Positions 55,665 to 64,000 of a DNA stretch of 64,000 bases are shown here, piece after piece (positions within the stretch are counted from its first letter, which is position 1; each line of letters begins with the position of its first letter). A model generated the notes under the pieces. That model was not told the origin of the DNA. It worked only from the letters and a program-made list of their open reading frames with translations, and made no database searches. The translations under genes and the position numbers were made by a program. The stretch comes from an uncultured Acinetobacter sp. (GTDB lineage Bacteria > Pseudomonadota > Gammaproteobacteria > Pseudomonadales > Moraxellaceae), in NCBI RefSeq assembly GCF_947493735.1, contig NZ_CANLSL010000006.1:59520-123519 (forward strand). Reading direction: 5' to 3'.

Positions 55665-55907
55665 AATCATCCTCGAACCTATATTTACAATATGAGATTA
55701 TTTAGCGCTTAATATACAACATTCACGGCACAATAATGCAACATGTATCACATAAATATTTAAAAAAAGCCAATTTTTTTGTAACTGGAGCAGAATTTAG
55801 ATGATAAATCATATTATTTTATGGTTTTGTATTTTGTGACCAGAACTTTATAATGAATTTTTAAGTTTTATTATTCCGCTATTGTACTTTAGTTTTATGA
55901 TTCATAT

Positions 55908-55930
55908 AAAAAAAAGCAGACTAATCTGCT
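55908..55930 (-). terminator. Intrinsic terminator of icd
   Basis: On the minus strand AGCAGA-TTAG-TCTGCT is followed by eight T, just after the icd stop codon. Confidence 0.85.
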
Positions 55931-55965
55931 CTTCCCAACAAAAATTACAACTTAAGAAAGCTCAT

Positions 55966-57222
55966 TCAATCTTCCATGTGTTGAATAATCGCTTTACCAA
56001 ATTCAGAACAACGAAGCAAAGTTGCATTTGGCATCAAACGCTCAAAGTCATAAGTCACTGTTTTGGCTTCGATCGCACCAGATACACCACGAATGATAAG
56101 ATCGGCCGCTTCTATCCACCCCATATCACGTAGCATCATTTCCGCAGAGAGAATGATTGAACCTGGATTGACTTTGTCCTGACCTGCATATTTTGGTGCT
56201 GTACCATGAGTTGCTTCATACACAGCGATCGCCCCACCGATATTTGCACCTGGCGCAATACCAATACCACCAACTTCAGCAGCCAGTGCATCAGAAATAT
56301 AGTCACCATTTAAGTTCAAAGTTGCGATCACAGAATAATCCGCTGGACGCATCAAGATTTGTTGTAAGAACGCATCAGCAATGACATCCTTAATAATGAT
56401 GTCTTTCCCTGTTTTCGGATTTTTGATTTTGACCCAAGGACCGCCATCTAACAACTCACCGCCAAAACGATCAATTGCAAGCTCATAGCCCCATTCTTTG
56501 AACGCCCCTTCGGTATATTTCATGATATTACCTTTGTGAACCAAAGTCACCGAAGGCTTATCATTATCAATCGCAAATTGAATCGCTTTTCGTACTAGAC
56601 GCTGTGTTCCTTCTTTAGATACTGGCTTGATCCCAATACCACAACCTTCTTCAAAGCGAATCTTGGTCACGCCCATTTCTTCTTTGAGAAATTTAATAAC
56701 TTTCTTTGCTTCGTCAGAATCTGCTTTCCACTCGATCCCTGCATAGATGTCTTCTGAGTTTTCACGGAAGATGACCATATCAGTAAGCTCAGGATGTTGC
56801 ATCGGCGAAGGCACACCTTCAAACCATCGCACTGGACGCACACAAACATACAAGTCTAATTCTTGACGAAGTGCGACGTTGAGCGAACGAATACCACCAC
56901 CAACTGGTGTTGTAAGCGGTCCTTTGATTGACACAATAAATTCACGTAGCGCATCAAAGGTTTCTTCAGGCATATACGTGCCATAGATTTTATCTGCTTT
57001 TTCGCCGCAATATACTTCCATCCATTCGATCGAACGCTTGCCACCATATGCTTTAAGAATCGCAGCATCGACCACCGTCTTCATTACAGGTGTAATATCC
57101 ACACCAATCCCATCTCCTTCGATAAAAGGAATGATTGGATGGTTTGGAACATTCAGTGACAGGTCTGCATTTACGGTGATTTTATCACCATCCGCAGGAA
57201 CTACGATCTTCTGATAACCCAT
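55966..57222 (-). CDS. icd: NADP-dependent isocitrate dehydrogenase
   Basis: The 418-aa protein matches E. coli Icd in length and sequence pattern: [17 protein letters not shown], the active-site phosphorylation segment [20 protein letters not shown], the [14 protein letters not shown] loop and [18 protein letters not shown] for cofactor binding. It produces 2-oxoglutarate in the TCA cycle. The start at 57222 has GGGAG upstream; the open frame runs 19 codons further. It is divergent from the pseudouridine synthase gene, the arrangement of icd and rluE in E. coli. Confidence 0.97.
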   Translation of the reverse strand: MGYQKIVVPADGDKITVNADLSLNVPNHPIIPFIEGDGIGVDITPVMKTVVDAAILKAYGGKRSIEWMEVYCGEKADKIYGTYMPEETFDALREFIVSIKGPLTTPVGGGIRSLNVALRQELDLYVCVRPVRWFEGVPSPMQHPELTDMVIFRENSEDIYAGIEWKADSDEAKKVIKFLKEEMGVTKIRFEEGCGIGIKPVSKEGTQRLVRKAIQFAIDNDKPSVTLVHKGNIMKYTEGAFKEWGYELAIDRFGGELLDGGPWVKIKNPKTGKDIIIKDVIADAFLQQILMRPADYSVIATLNLNGDYISDALAAEVGGIGIAPGANIGGAIAVYEATHGTAPKYAGQDKVNPGSIILSAEMMLRDMGWIEAADLIIRGVSGAIEAKTVTYDFERLMPNATLLRCSEFGKAIIQHMED

Positions 57223-57410
57223 TGTAAAGATGCTCCCTTCTCGTAATTGGCGAAGATGTATCATTGTCTTAAACGACACTAAAACTTTTTTAACGCCTAT
57301 ATAGTAAAGAATGTAGAATAGTTTTGTAATTTATCTCACAAATAGCAATATTTCCCAAAATGATGGTTACAATAATCGCTAAGCTATTGATTCAAATTAA
57401 GTAGAAGTTC

Positions 57411-58238
57411 ATGGTAAAAATCGTCGCTTTCAATAAACCATTTAACGTACATTCCCAATTTCGTTCAGAAGAACTACAGATCACTTTGTCTGATTTTATC
57501 CATGATCCAAATTTAAGAATTGCTGGACGGCTTGATCGTGATTCCGAAGGTTTGTTGCTACTCACTGATGATGGGCAGTTGAATCAACAAATCACTCATC
57601 CCAAACATAAACAATATAAAAGCTATGTCGTGCAAGTCGAAGGTGACGTTTCAGAAAATGCAATTGAACAATTACGTCGTGGCGTGATGTTAAAAGACGG
57701 TATGACACTCCCTGCTAAAGCCGAAAAAATAACAGAACCTAAATGGCTTTGGGAGCGTGACCCACCGATACGCCATCGTGCCAATATTCCAACGTCGTGG
57801 ATTGAAATCCAAATCTGTGAAGGCAAGAATCGTCAAGTACGCCGCATGACGGCTGCGGTTGGTTTTCCAACATTGCGGTTAATTCGCACTCAAATTGGTT
57901 CGGTCAATCTGCTGGATCTCGGTGTAGGACTTGGAGAATCTACGCCATTAGAAGCATTGTTTTATGATGAGTTTCGACACCTCTTAAAGCAAAAGAATAA
58001 AACTCAAGATCATGCTAAAAGTGGTTTGAGTTGGAAAGATCAACAGAGAAAAAATCAAAACTCAAAAGACCATAGTAACAATGGCTTTAAACCAAACAAA
58101 ACTAAATCAAAAAATTCTCAAACTGAAAAATCAGATTCTCGCCAAAAGAGCGGTAATCCATCATCAGCACGGCGGGATACAAATAACACAAAACCCTCTA
58201 ATCGCCGTGCGACGACAAAACAGCGAAATAAGGAATAG
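57411..58238 (+). CDS. rluE: 23S rRNA pseudouridine synthase RluE-type, with long basic C-terminal tail
   Basis: The first ~195 residues are a RsuA/RluE family synthase: FNKPFNVHSQFR, GRLDRDSEGLLLLTDDG containing the catalytic Asp, and CEGKNRQVRRMTAAVGFPTLRLIRTQIGS. RluE modifies U2457 of 23S rRNA in E. coli. After residue ~200 there is an 80-residue Lys/Asn/Ser/Gln-rich tail without hydrophobic core, absent from the typical ~210-aa RluE. No S4 domain is present. Divergence from icd supports the RluE call. Confidence 0.9.
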   Translation: MVKIVAFNKPFNVHSQFRSEELQITLSDFIHDPNLRIAGRLDRDSEGLLLLTDDGQLNQQITHPKHKQYKSYVVQVEGDVSENAIEQLRRGVMLKDGMTLPAKAEKITEPKWLWERDPPIRHRANIPTSWIEIQICEGKNRQVRRMTAAVGFPTLRLIRTQIGSVNLLDLGVGLGESTPLEALFYDEFRHLLKQKNKTQDHAKSGLSWKDQQRKNQNSKDHSNNGFKPNKTKSKNSQTEKSDSRQKSGNPSSARRDTNNTKPSNRRATTKQRNKE

Positions 58239-58240
58239 TC

Positions 58241-58864
58241 ATGGGTGGTATTTCTTTAGATCAAATTGCTCTAGATAAAATTACAATCAATCAAATTCCT
58301 GCACATCGTAAACAAATCCGTAAGCAACGCCGTCAGCTATCTAAGCGTCAGCTTCGACAAGCTGAAATTCCCGTAGTGCACAAATTGCTTAACACCGCAG
58401 AAATTAAAAAGGCTAAAAAAATTGGGCTTTATCTCAGCGATTTTGGCGAAGTGCCTACGCAAGCTTTAATCCAAAAACTCATTCTGCAAAATAAGAAAGT
58501 GTATATTCCTATGATTTATAATATGAATCAGCGACTTTTTTGGACGGAGTTGACTTTAAATCATTTGCATTCAAATCGTTTGGCAAGACATCGACTAAGT
58601 ATGCAACAAATCATGGCAACTCGTGCTTTTGATATTGATACACTTGATGTAGTAATCATACCGTTGGTACTTTTTGATCGGTTTGGACATCGTGTCGGTA
58701 TGGGTGGTGGCTTTTATGATCGAACACTGGCAAAGCACCCATATCGCCCTATTCGGCTTGGATTAGCTCATGATTTTCAGGAAGTTGATGGTATTTTAGC
58801 AACGCAGATTTGGGATCAGAATTTAGATCTAGTCTGCACTCCAACACGTTTGATTCGGTTTTAA
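58241..58864 (+). CDS. 5-formyltetrahydrofolate cyclo-ligase
   Basis: The 207-aa enzyme converts 5-formyl-THF to 5,10-methenyl-THF with ATP. It has RKQIRKQRRQLSKRQLRQAE at the N-terminus, the IGLYLSDFGEVPTQALI substrate loop and the family signature VGMGGGFYDRTLAK, which binds ATP. In E. coli the gene is fau (ygfA). It starts two bases after the rluE stop and is probably co-transcribed. Confidence 0.92.
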   Translation: MGGISLDQIALDKITINQIPAHRKQIRKQRRQLSKRQLRQAEIPVVHKLLNTAEIKKAKKIGLYLSDFGEVPTQALIQKLILQNKKVYIPMIYNMNQRLFWTELTLNHLHSNRLARHRLSMQQIMATRAFDIDTLDVVIIPLVLFDRFGHRVGMGGGFYDRTLAKHPYRPIRLGLAHDFQEVDGILATQIWDQNLDLVCTPTRLIRF

Positions 58865-58930
58865 TTTCAAATTGGAGTGAATAACTGCTTTAAAAATCAA
58901 GCATCTTCATAAACCAATCATCTAATAAAA

Positions 58931-59632
58931 TTAATCGTAAAGCTTATAAATTCCAGTAAACCGTTTACAATTTTCCTCATCAGATTCAAGCTTTAGAATC
59001 GAAAATTGACGCTCAATTTTGTACTGACAACGACTATCCAAATCACTGATTTCTTGCAAAGAATCCGCCGTCGTGTAAGAGCGTAAATGTGCGTAACGTG
59101 CTGTATCGCTATTATTAGGATTTCGAAATTGTGTTGCTTCGATTTTGATGCGATTGCGATCGAGTTGTTGTATTTGTAATGAGGTCGATTGCGGGTCAAC
59201 TTTACCATCTACGTAACGTACAAAGTGCTGTGTAAGGCTTTGATTCATACTGGTTAAATACACCAATTCATCAATACGGCGTTCATATTGCTGAGCAATA
59301 CATGTTTTATTTTTGCATTTGCTGACGAAATTTTCCCACTGCTGTTGTGTTAGCAAAAGTAGCTTGAGTGGTGCGTTAGACATCAGCTGTGCTTGTAGAT
59401 ATTGTGCTTTAATTTCTTCGTTGTGTGCTTTCAGCTGTTCATCTTGGCAAACATGTTTGCGCAATAGCTTGGATTCTGCTTGCCCATGTGTGTTTTGATC
59501 ACAAGTCGGTAAGATCGATTCATTTTTCGCATAGATAACAGTGCATGCCATCAAACTCATGACAAATAATGTTGAGATTCTTAGTGTTGCTTTTGCTAAG
59601 AATTTTTGCGTCGAACGACCTTGAGATTTCAT
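58931..59632 (-). CDS. Exported LprI/DUF1311-like protein
   Basis: About 233 aa with a signal peptide (FVMSLMACTVIYAK). The mature N-terminal part has the Cys-rich helical pattern CDQNTHGQAESKLLRKHVCQDEQL, then QQQWENFVSKCKNKTCIAQQYERRIDEL, which resembles the DUF1311/LprI lysozyme-inhibitor family. The C-terminal ~110 residues are beta-rich and specific. The start at 59632 (MKSQGRS) is preferred; six further codons lie upstream. Function is a guess from family resemblance: a periplasmic protein possibly protecting peptidoglycan. Confidence 0.65.
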   Translation of the reverse strand: MKSQGRSTQKFLAKATLRISTLFVMSLMACTVIYAKNESILPTCDQNTHGQAESKLLRKHVCQDEQLKAHNEEIKAQYLQAQLMSNAPLKLLLLTQQQWENFVSKCKNKTCIAQQYERRIDELVYLTSMNQSLTQHFVRYVDGKVDPQSTSLQIQQLDRNRIKIEATQFRNPNNSDTARYAHLRSYTTADSLQEISDLDSRCQYKIERQFSILKLESDEENCKRFTGIYKLYD

Positions 59633-59877
59633 AGATAGCACTTCATTCATGGCACTTTCAAAACAACATTTTAATCATCATATTTTATAAAAATGTATGT
59701 TCTGACTGTCTGTAAATTTGGCAGTTTTCTAAAATGATGATCGTCAAACTATACGTGGCAAACCCTTTGTTAGACAAGTATTAATTTTAACAAATTTGCA
59801 AATCCATTGTGCCAAGCTAATCATCAGTACAGGTTAAACTCGAACGAGTCAGAATATTCAAATATAAGGAAATACAC

Positions 59878-60489
59878 ATGAAACTCTATTGCAATGCGCA
59901 ATCACGCAGTAACACTATTTTACCGCTATTAAAAGAACTCGATATCGAAGAACAAGTGAAATTGATCGAGCTTGAATATGGCACAAGGATGCGAAGTGCT
60001 GAATATCTTGCGCTGAATCCTTTGGGCAAAGTACCGTGCCTTGTCGATGGTGATACAGTGATTAGCGAAACACCTGCGATCTTTGCATATCTCGCCGACA
60101 AATATGCAGAAAAAGGCTTTGCGCCTGCGTTAAATGATCCGAAGCGTGGTGAGTATTATAAATGGTTATTCTTCGGGCATGGACCTGTGACGGAGTTTAT
60201 GAATATCAAAGCTTTGAATATTCCACCTGAAACACTTGCCAAACAACGTGGCAGTATCAGCTTTGGTGATGAAGAAGCGATGATGAATTTCCTGCGTCAA
60301 GGACTCAGTAATGCCAAACCTTATTTATTGGGTGAGCAAATCACTGTCGCGGATTTATATATCGCTTATTGGCTCACTTTTGGGATTAGCTTTAAAATTA
60401 TCCCTTATGATGAGGCCTTTAAGCCTTTCCTGAAAACCATTCAACAACGGAATGCAGTGAAAGATGTTACTTGGATACAAAGCATTTAA
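59878..60489 (+). CDS. Glutathione S-transferase family protein
   Basis: The 203-aa protein has an N-terminal thioredoxin-like GST domain (MKLYCNAQSRSNTILPLLKEL, with AQSRS as the catalytic Ser region, NPLGKVPCLVDGDTVISETPAIFAYL) and a C-terminal helical domain with ITVADLYIAYWL. It is shorter than the GST at 3922 and only distantly related. AAGGAAATACAC lies before ATG. No operon partners; the substrate is unknown. Confidence 0.88.
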   Translation: MKLYCNAQSRSNTILPLLKELDIEEQVKLIELEYGTRMRSAEYLALNPLGKVPCLVDGDTVISETPAIFAYLADKYAEKGFAPALNDPKRGEYYKWLFFGHGPVTEFMNIKALNIPPETLAKQRGSISFGDEEAMMNFLRQGLSNAKPYLLGEQITVADLYIAYWLTFGISFKIIPYDEAFKPFLKTIQQRNAVKDVTWIQSI

Positions 60490-60640
60490 ATGCTTAAATA
60501 TAGTTAAAGCACTTTAAACCCACTACGTCGTTAACCTCACTCGATGTACGCTATGTACACCATCACTCGGTTGCCTTGTAGTGGCCATTAAATTACTTCA
60601 ACTATAAAATTCACAAATTTATTTTTTAATAGAGCATTTT

Positions 60641-61123
60641 ATGATTCGTATCGGTCAAGGCTTAGACGTCCACGCATTCGAAGATGGTGATTTTGTTACT
60701 CTTGCAGGTGTAAAGATTCCACATACACACGGCTTAAAAGCCCACTCAGATGGTGATGTGATATTACATGCCCTGTCTGATGCTTTACTTGGGGCACTTG
60801 CAATGGGCGATATTGGTCATCACTTCCCTGATACTGATCCTGAGTTTAAAGGTGCTGATAGTCGTGTGCTACTACGTCATGTCTATACATTGATCCAAGA
60901 TCGTGGCTATGAGCTACAAAATGCTGATATTACAGTCGCCTGTGAACGACCAAAACTTGCACCATACAATCTTGAGATGCGTCAAAATATTGCAGATGAT
61001 TTAGATGTTGAACTGACGCAAGTCAGTATCAAAGCAACCACTACAGAAAAGCTTGGATTTACTGGTCGTCAAGAAGGCATTTTTGCATCTGCAGTCGTGC
61101 TTTTAGCTAAAAAAGATGATTAA
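60641..61123 (+). CDS. ispF: 2-C-methyl-D-erythritol 2,4-cyclodiphosphate synthase
   Basis: IspF acts in the non-mevalonate isoprenoid pathway. The 160-aa protein has metal ligands Asp9 and His11 ([11 protein letters not shown]), the [18 protein letters not shown] block, [19 protein letters not shown] and the conserved C-terminal [17 protein letters not shown]. The usual ispD neighbour is absent here, so this is an isolated gene. Confidence 0.97.
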   Translation: MIRIGQGLDVHAFEDGDFVTLAGVKIPHTHGLKAHSDGDVILHALSDALLGALAMGDIGHHFPDTDPEFKGADSRVLLRHVYTLIQDRGYELQNADITVACERPKLAPYNLEMRQNIADDLDVELTQVSIKATTTEKLGFTGRQEGIFASAVVLLAKKDD

Positions 61124-61333
61124 CCACACCTAAAACATTCAATTTGCTACAAAATGCAGTGATCAAAATCTTTTAATTCACTGTTTATACTCAGTTTTCC
61201 ACCGTATGACAGAAATTTTGATGCTTTTCCATTGTTTTTATAAAGGATATCAATAAAAGAAATTGGTACTTTTATATTTTTTTCCTTAGAATAAGCGCAA
61301 TTTTTAAGATTTGACCATAAGGTAGCTGTCGCC

Positions 61334-61663
61334 ATGACCTTTGTTGTAACCGAAAACTGTATTAAATGTAAGTATCAAGACTGCGTTGAAGTATGTCCTG
61401 TAGATTGCTTTTACGAAGGTCCGAACTTCTTGGTCATCAATCCTGATGAGTGTATCGACTGTGCGCTGTGCGAGCCTGAATGCCCTGCCAATGCGATTTT
61501 CTCAGAAGATGAGTTACCTGAAGGTCAAGAAAAGTTTATTGAGATCAATGCAGAACTTTCCGAAAAGTGGGCAGACAACAACATTACCCAAATTGGCGAT
61601 CAACCAGAAGATCGTGAAGAATGGAATGGTAAGCCTGATAAGTTGCAATACTTAGAACGCTAA
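61334..61663 (+). CDS. fdxA: 7Fe ferredoxin FdxA
   Basis: A 109-aa ferredoxin with an N-terminal 3Fe-4S/4Fe-4S pair: [18 protein letters not shown] and [17 protein letters not shown]. The C-terminal extension [18 protein letters not shown] is typical of the FdxA type of Pseudomonas and Azotobacter. It transfers electrons in the cytoplasm. A terminator follows. Confidence 0.96.
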   Translation: MTFVVTENCIKCKYQDCVEVCPVDCFYEGPNFLVINPDECIDCALCEPECPANAIFSEDELPEGQEKFIEINAELSEKWADNNITQIGDQPEDREEWNGKPDKLQYLER

Positions 61664-61703
61664 TATTCTTAGCGAACAATAAGTTATAAAAATGATTGAA
61701 TAC

Positions 61704-61730
61704 AAAAGGGTTAAGCAAATTAACCCTTTT
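61704..61730 (+). terminator. Intrinsic terminator after fdxA
   Basis: The stem AAAAGGGTTAA/TTAACCCTTTT with a five-base loop and a following T-run. Confidence 0.88.
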
Positions 61731-61877
61731 TCAATTTTAAAGCTTTAGGTTAAATTTAAGTTTGATTAGAGAAGATAAAACTTTTGATAAACTTCACAAA
61801 TACTTTGTCACTATTCCCCTACAAATCATTGCAAAGTCATTTTGTCGTCATTACAGCAAAATGTTAAAATCAAAAAT

Positions 61878-62636
61878 ATGAATGCTAAAAAAAACCTCTA
61901 TATGCGTCGTACTGCTCAATGCTTTTTGCTACTCAGCTCACTTCCTTTTATCTTATCGGGTTGTACCACGACGCCACAAAAAACCACGTATAGACTCCCT
62001 CAAGTTAAAGCGCCAAAAGTGAATCTCAATCCACAACAAGCGCCTCAAACACCACATAGACGAATCTGGGTGCAACAGCCTCCAGCCGACTATGTTGTGT
62101 GGTTAAATAATTACGGGATTAAGCAACGTGTTGCGCATTATGAGCAATACTTAAAAGACAATCGTGTACATACCGCTGTACCGACCCATCAACTCTTACG
62201 CAGTGCAAGAGATTGGCAAAAATGTGGTCGCTCGTATCCGTATGCGGTGCCAAGTCCTGAACTATGGGGCAATGCGATCCCGACCTTAAAAATCATTCAA
62301 TATTTGGTCGATACCAATGTACTGCGTGACTTTGAGGTAACTTCTGTCTATCGTGATTATTCATTGAATATCTGCGCAGGCGGTGCAGCGGGTTCCAAGC
62401 ACGTCTACAACTCGGCGGTTGATTTTCGCTTAGGTTCTCAGTACACCACATCTGCGCAAGACTTGATCTTGATCGAAGACACCAAGATCAAACTCTGCAA
62501 CTTTTGGCGACAGCATGGACAAAGCTTGAATATGGGACTTGGCGTCTATGCTTCTGGCCAGATTCATATTGATACACAAGGCTATCGCACTTGGGGGCCT
62601 GACCACTCTAGTGCTACGTCGATTTGTAATTACTGA
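61878..62636 (+). CDS. M15-type peptidoglycan peptidase-like lipoprotein
   Basis: The 252-aa protein has a lipobox LSGC (Cys 29) and a Pro-rich linker, then a domain of the peptidase M15 (D-Ala-D-Ala carboxypeptidase-like) type: FEVTSVYRDYSLNICAGGAAGSKHVYNSAVDF with the SxHxxxxAxD zinc motif (SKHVYNSAVD) and LGVYASGQIHIDTQGYRTW with the second His. This pattern suggests zinc-dependent cleavage of peptidoglycan peptides. The start at 61878 is preferred, as the frame opens at TTG 61842. Confidence 0.85.
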   Translation: MNAKKNLYMRRTAQCFLLLSSLPFILSGCTTTPQKTTYRLPQVKAPKVNLNPQQAPQTPHRRIWVQQPPADYVVWLNNYGIKQRVAHYEQYLKDNRVHTAVPTHQLLRSARDWQKCGRSYPYAVPSPELWGNAIPTLKIIQYLVDTNVLRDFEVTSVYRDYSLNICAGGAAGSKHVYNSAVDFRLGSQYTTSAQDLILIEDTKIKLCNFWRQHGQSLNMGLGVYASGQIHIDTQGYRTWGPDHSSATSICNY

Positions 62637-62657
62637 TTTTTAGTTGATCTTAAACGA

Positions 62658-63296
62658 TTATTTTGGCGTATCAAACACTAAAAATCGTTCAATGACTGTT
62701 CTCAATGGTTTTAAATAGCCTGTAAAAAAGTGATTTGCACCTGGCATGATGGTGATTGGATGGCGTTGAGGTTTTGCCCAAGCCACGACATCTACAAGTG
62801 GTGTAATCTCATCTTGCTCACCGTGAATCAGCAAAATATCGTGATCAATTTCAGGCGTTTGATAATCAATCAAATCCCGAACACGACCTGCAGGAAGCCC
62901 TGCCAAAACCATTTGCTTTGGTCGATGTGCTTCATCGAGTAAATGAAAACTTTTCGCCCAAACGTAAGAACCAAAAGAAAATCCACCTGCATAAAACGGC
63001 AAATTTGGATATTTCTCCTGCATCTGCATTGCAAGATTGGCAATGTCCTTGCTCTCACCGACACCATCATCATGCTCACCATGTGAATCCCCTGATCCAC
63101 GAAAGTTTGGTCGCCATACCAAACAACCATGCTCAGCAAAAATCTCTGTCATGAGCTGTGGAATTTTATGTTTTGGATTACCACCCATCAACGGATGTGG
63201 ATGCGTGACTAAGGCAATGGCTTTGATATTTTCTGGACGGTCTTCATAGACTTGTACTTGCCCTGCTTCAGCTTGCAGATAGATTTTTTCAGTCAT
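62658..63296 (-). CDS. Alpha/beta hydrolase (COG2945-like)
   Basis: A 212-aa alpha/beta hydrolase with the HPHPLMGGNPKHK segment typical of the COG2945 group, an oxyanion-like NFRGSGDSHGEHDDG, the nucleophile elbow GGFSFGSYV (Ser), LIHGEQDEITP with the catalytic Asp, and PGANHFF with the catalytic His. The substrate is unknown. It is convergent with the M15-like gene 21 bases away. Confidence 0.92.
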   Translation of the reverse strand: MTEKIYLQAEAGQVQVYEDRPENIKAIALVTHPHPLMGGNPKHKIPQLMTEIFAEHGCLVWRPNFRGSGDSHGEHDDGVGESKDIANLAMQMQEKYPNLPFYAGGFSFGSYVWAKSFHLLDEAHRPKQMVLAGLPAGRVRDLIDYQTPEIDHDILLIHGEQDEITPLVDVVAWAKPQRHPITIMPGANHFFTGYLKPLRTVIERFLVFDTPK

Positions 63297-63454
63297 AATT
63301 CACCTGTTCTAGTTTTAAATATTTTAACGATTTTTAGACTGCATTGCGTTGTTTTACAGTGAATTATATTGAAGAAATAACACAAGGAAAAATTAGACTA
63401 AGATTTTAATAATAGTTCATAATGATATCAATCTACATCTAAACTTAGATAACA

Positions 63455-63925
63455 ATGAAACCTGTTAAAACAACAGTCGAGATTCTCGCATTTAAAGCAC
63501 TTAATCGAAGTATTGACCAATTTTGGGTCAATTGGGCAATAGATATGCTAACAGCTGGCTATGACACTGAACATTTGAAAATGCTTGCGGTAGAAATTCA
63601 GCCATTTAATCAATTTGAAATGCAAATGCTTACTGATAAAGTTCTTGACGAGTTACAGCTTAGCTATAACAACAAAGATCAAATTATAAAAAATTATGTG
63701 AGCTATCTCATTGATAAATCATTAAATGGTGAATTGAATAGTTTTAGCGTATTGAGTATTTTAAAAGACATTTATCTTGAACTTGATTGTGAGGAAGATT
63801 TAGAAGACTTCAATCAACTTTACTTCGCCAAAGATGATTTATTTCATTCACCAGTACAATGGTATTGGCATGGAGCAACACAAGAAAACATTGACGACAT
63901 CATCATTGAATATTTTAAAAAATGA
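63455..63925 (+). CDS. Hypothetical acidic protein of 156 aa
   Basis: I do not recognise a family. The protein is helix-rich with an acidic C-terminal part (ELDCEEDLEDFNQLYFAKDDLF) and a Trp-rich segment (VQWYWHG). It has no signal peptide or membrane helix. The size, acidity and isolated position would suit a contact-dependent immunity protein, but no toxin gene is visible. The start at 63455 is preceded by AT-rich DNA and no strong ribosome site. Its end abuts a possible IS terminus. Confidence 0.65.
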   Translation: MKPVKTTVEILAFKALNRSIDQFWVNWAIDMLTAGYDTEHLKMLAVEIQPFNQFEMQMLTDKVLDELQLSYNNKDQIIKNYVSYLIDKSLNGELNSFSVLSILKDIYLELDCEEDLEDFNQLYFAKDDLFHSPVQWYWHGATQENIDDIIIEYFKK

Positions 63926-64000
63926 GACTGTAAATAAAACTGTGTAAACGCTTAAACTCTCCCTCAACGCTGTTGAGAGTAACACAGGTGTTTACCATGA
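63926..64000. mobile_element. Possible left end of an IS256-type element (cut by window edge)
   Basis: GAGACTGTAAATAAAACTGTGTAAAC right after the 63455 stop codon resembles, as I remember them, terminal repeats of IS256/mutator-type elements, and the last bases could be the 3' end of a minus-strand transposase. Only 75 bases are visible; this is a weak call. Confidence 0.3.

Noticed and set aside
61147..61335. 62-codon minus-strand frame between ispF and fdxA
   Set aside because: It starts inside the fdxA start region, overlaps its ribosome site, has no family resemblance and no ribosome site of its own.

Overview
The window looks like a chromosomal segment of an Acinetobacter-type gammaproteobacterium (Moraxellaceae). 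It is AT-rich. It carries an OsmC/YcaO fusion protein, a calB-like coniferyl aldehyde dehydrogenase, a pdxB-epmA pair, a divergent icd/rluE pair and FdxA-type ferredoxin. The genus is inferred from gene content and codon style, not from a search.

Layout. 0-11.7 kb is mostly housekeeping: histidine phosphatase, SDR, ychF, GST, pdxB, epmA, thioesterase, hemB, ycaO. It is broken by a 265-bp MITE (1718-1982) and a small accessory pair (6860-7744). 11.7-14.4 kb is a scar of transferred or decaying DNA: a truncated MscS, a Ca2+/Na+ antiporter, a MobI-like fragment without a start, and a frameshifted 5-hydroxyisourate hydrolase. 14.6-27.8 kb is a light/oxidative-stress and lipid-modification island. 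It holds TIGR03643, DUF2256, an Fe-S photolyase, NudC, a Blc lipocalin, a fatty acid desaturase, an FAD oxidoreductase, DUF1365, two cyclopropane-fatty-acid-synthase-like methyltransferases, DUF1295, a histidine kinase with a convergent response regulator, a frameshifted chalcone-isomerase-like gene and an NTF2-like lipoprotein. An IS5-family element (27862-28718) follows; its terminal repeats are those of the MITE. Next come a LysR regulator divergent from trpBA, and ribA.

At 32697-32724 there is a close match to a chromosomal dif site (XerC/XerD), so the window probably spans the replication terminus. Long plus-strand operons dominate to its left and long minus-strand operons to its right, which fits.

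32.9-34.4 kb holds calB with a divergent AraC regulator. 35.5-42.4 kb is a complete minus-strand phytate-use operon (TonB-dependent receptor, double beta-propeller phytase, ExbB, ExbD, TonB) with Pho-box-like sites upstream. A degenerate GGDEF membrane protein and an overlapping AraC regulator follow. 44.9-55.7 kb is a four-gene minus-strand operon of surface proteins: a small DUF11-like exported protein, a 912-aa DUF11 repeat protein, a ~2000-aa protein joining DUF11/SdrD-B modules to an outer-membrane beta-barrel, and an OmpA-like peptidoglycan-binding protein. I regard this operon as the best candidate for an undescribed system. 55.9-64 kb returns to housekeeping: icd, rluE, 5-FTHF cyclo-ligase, an LprI-like protein, GST, ispF, fdxA, an M15 peptidase-like lipoprotein and an alpha/beta hydrolase. 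It ends in a hypothetical gene and what may be the tip of an IS256-type element.
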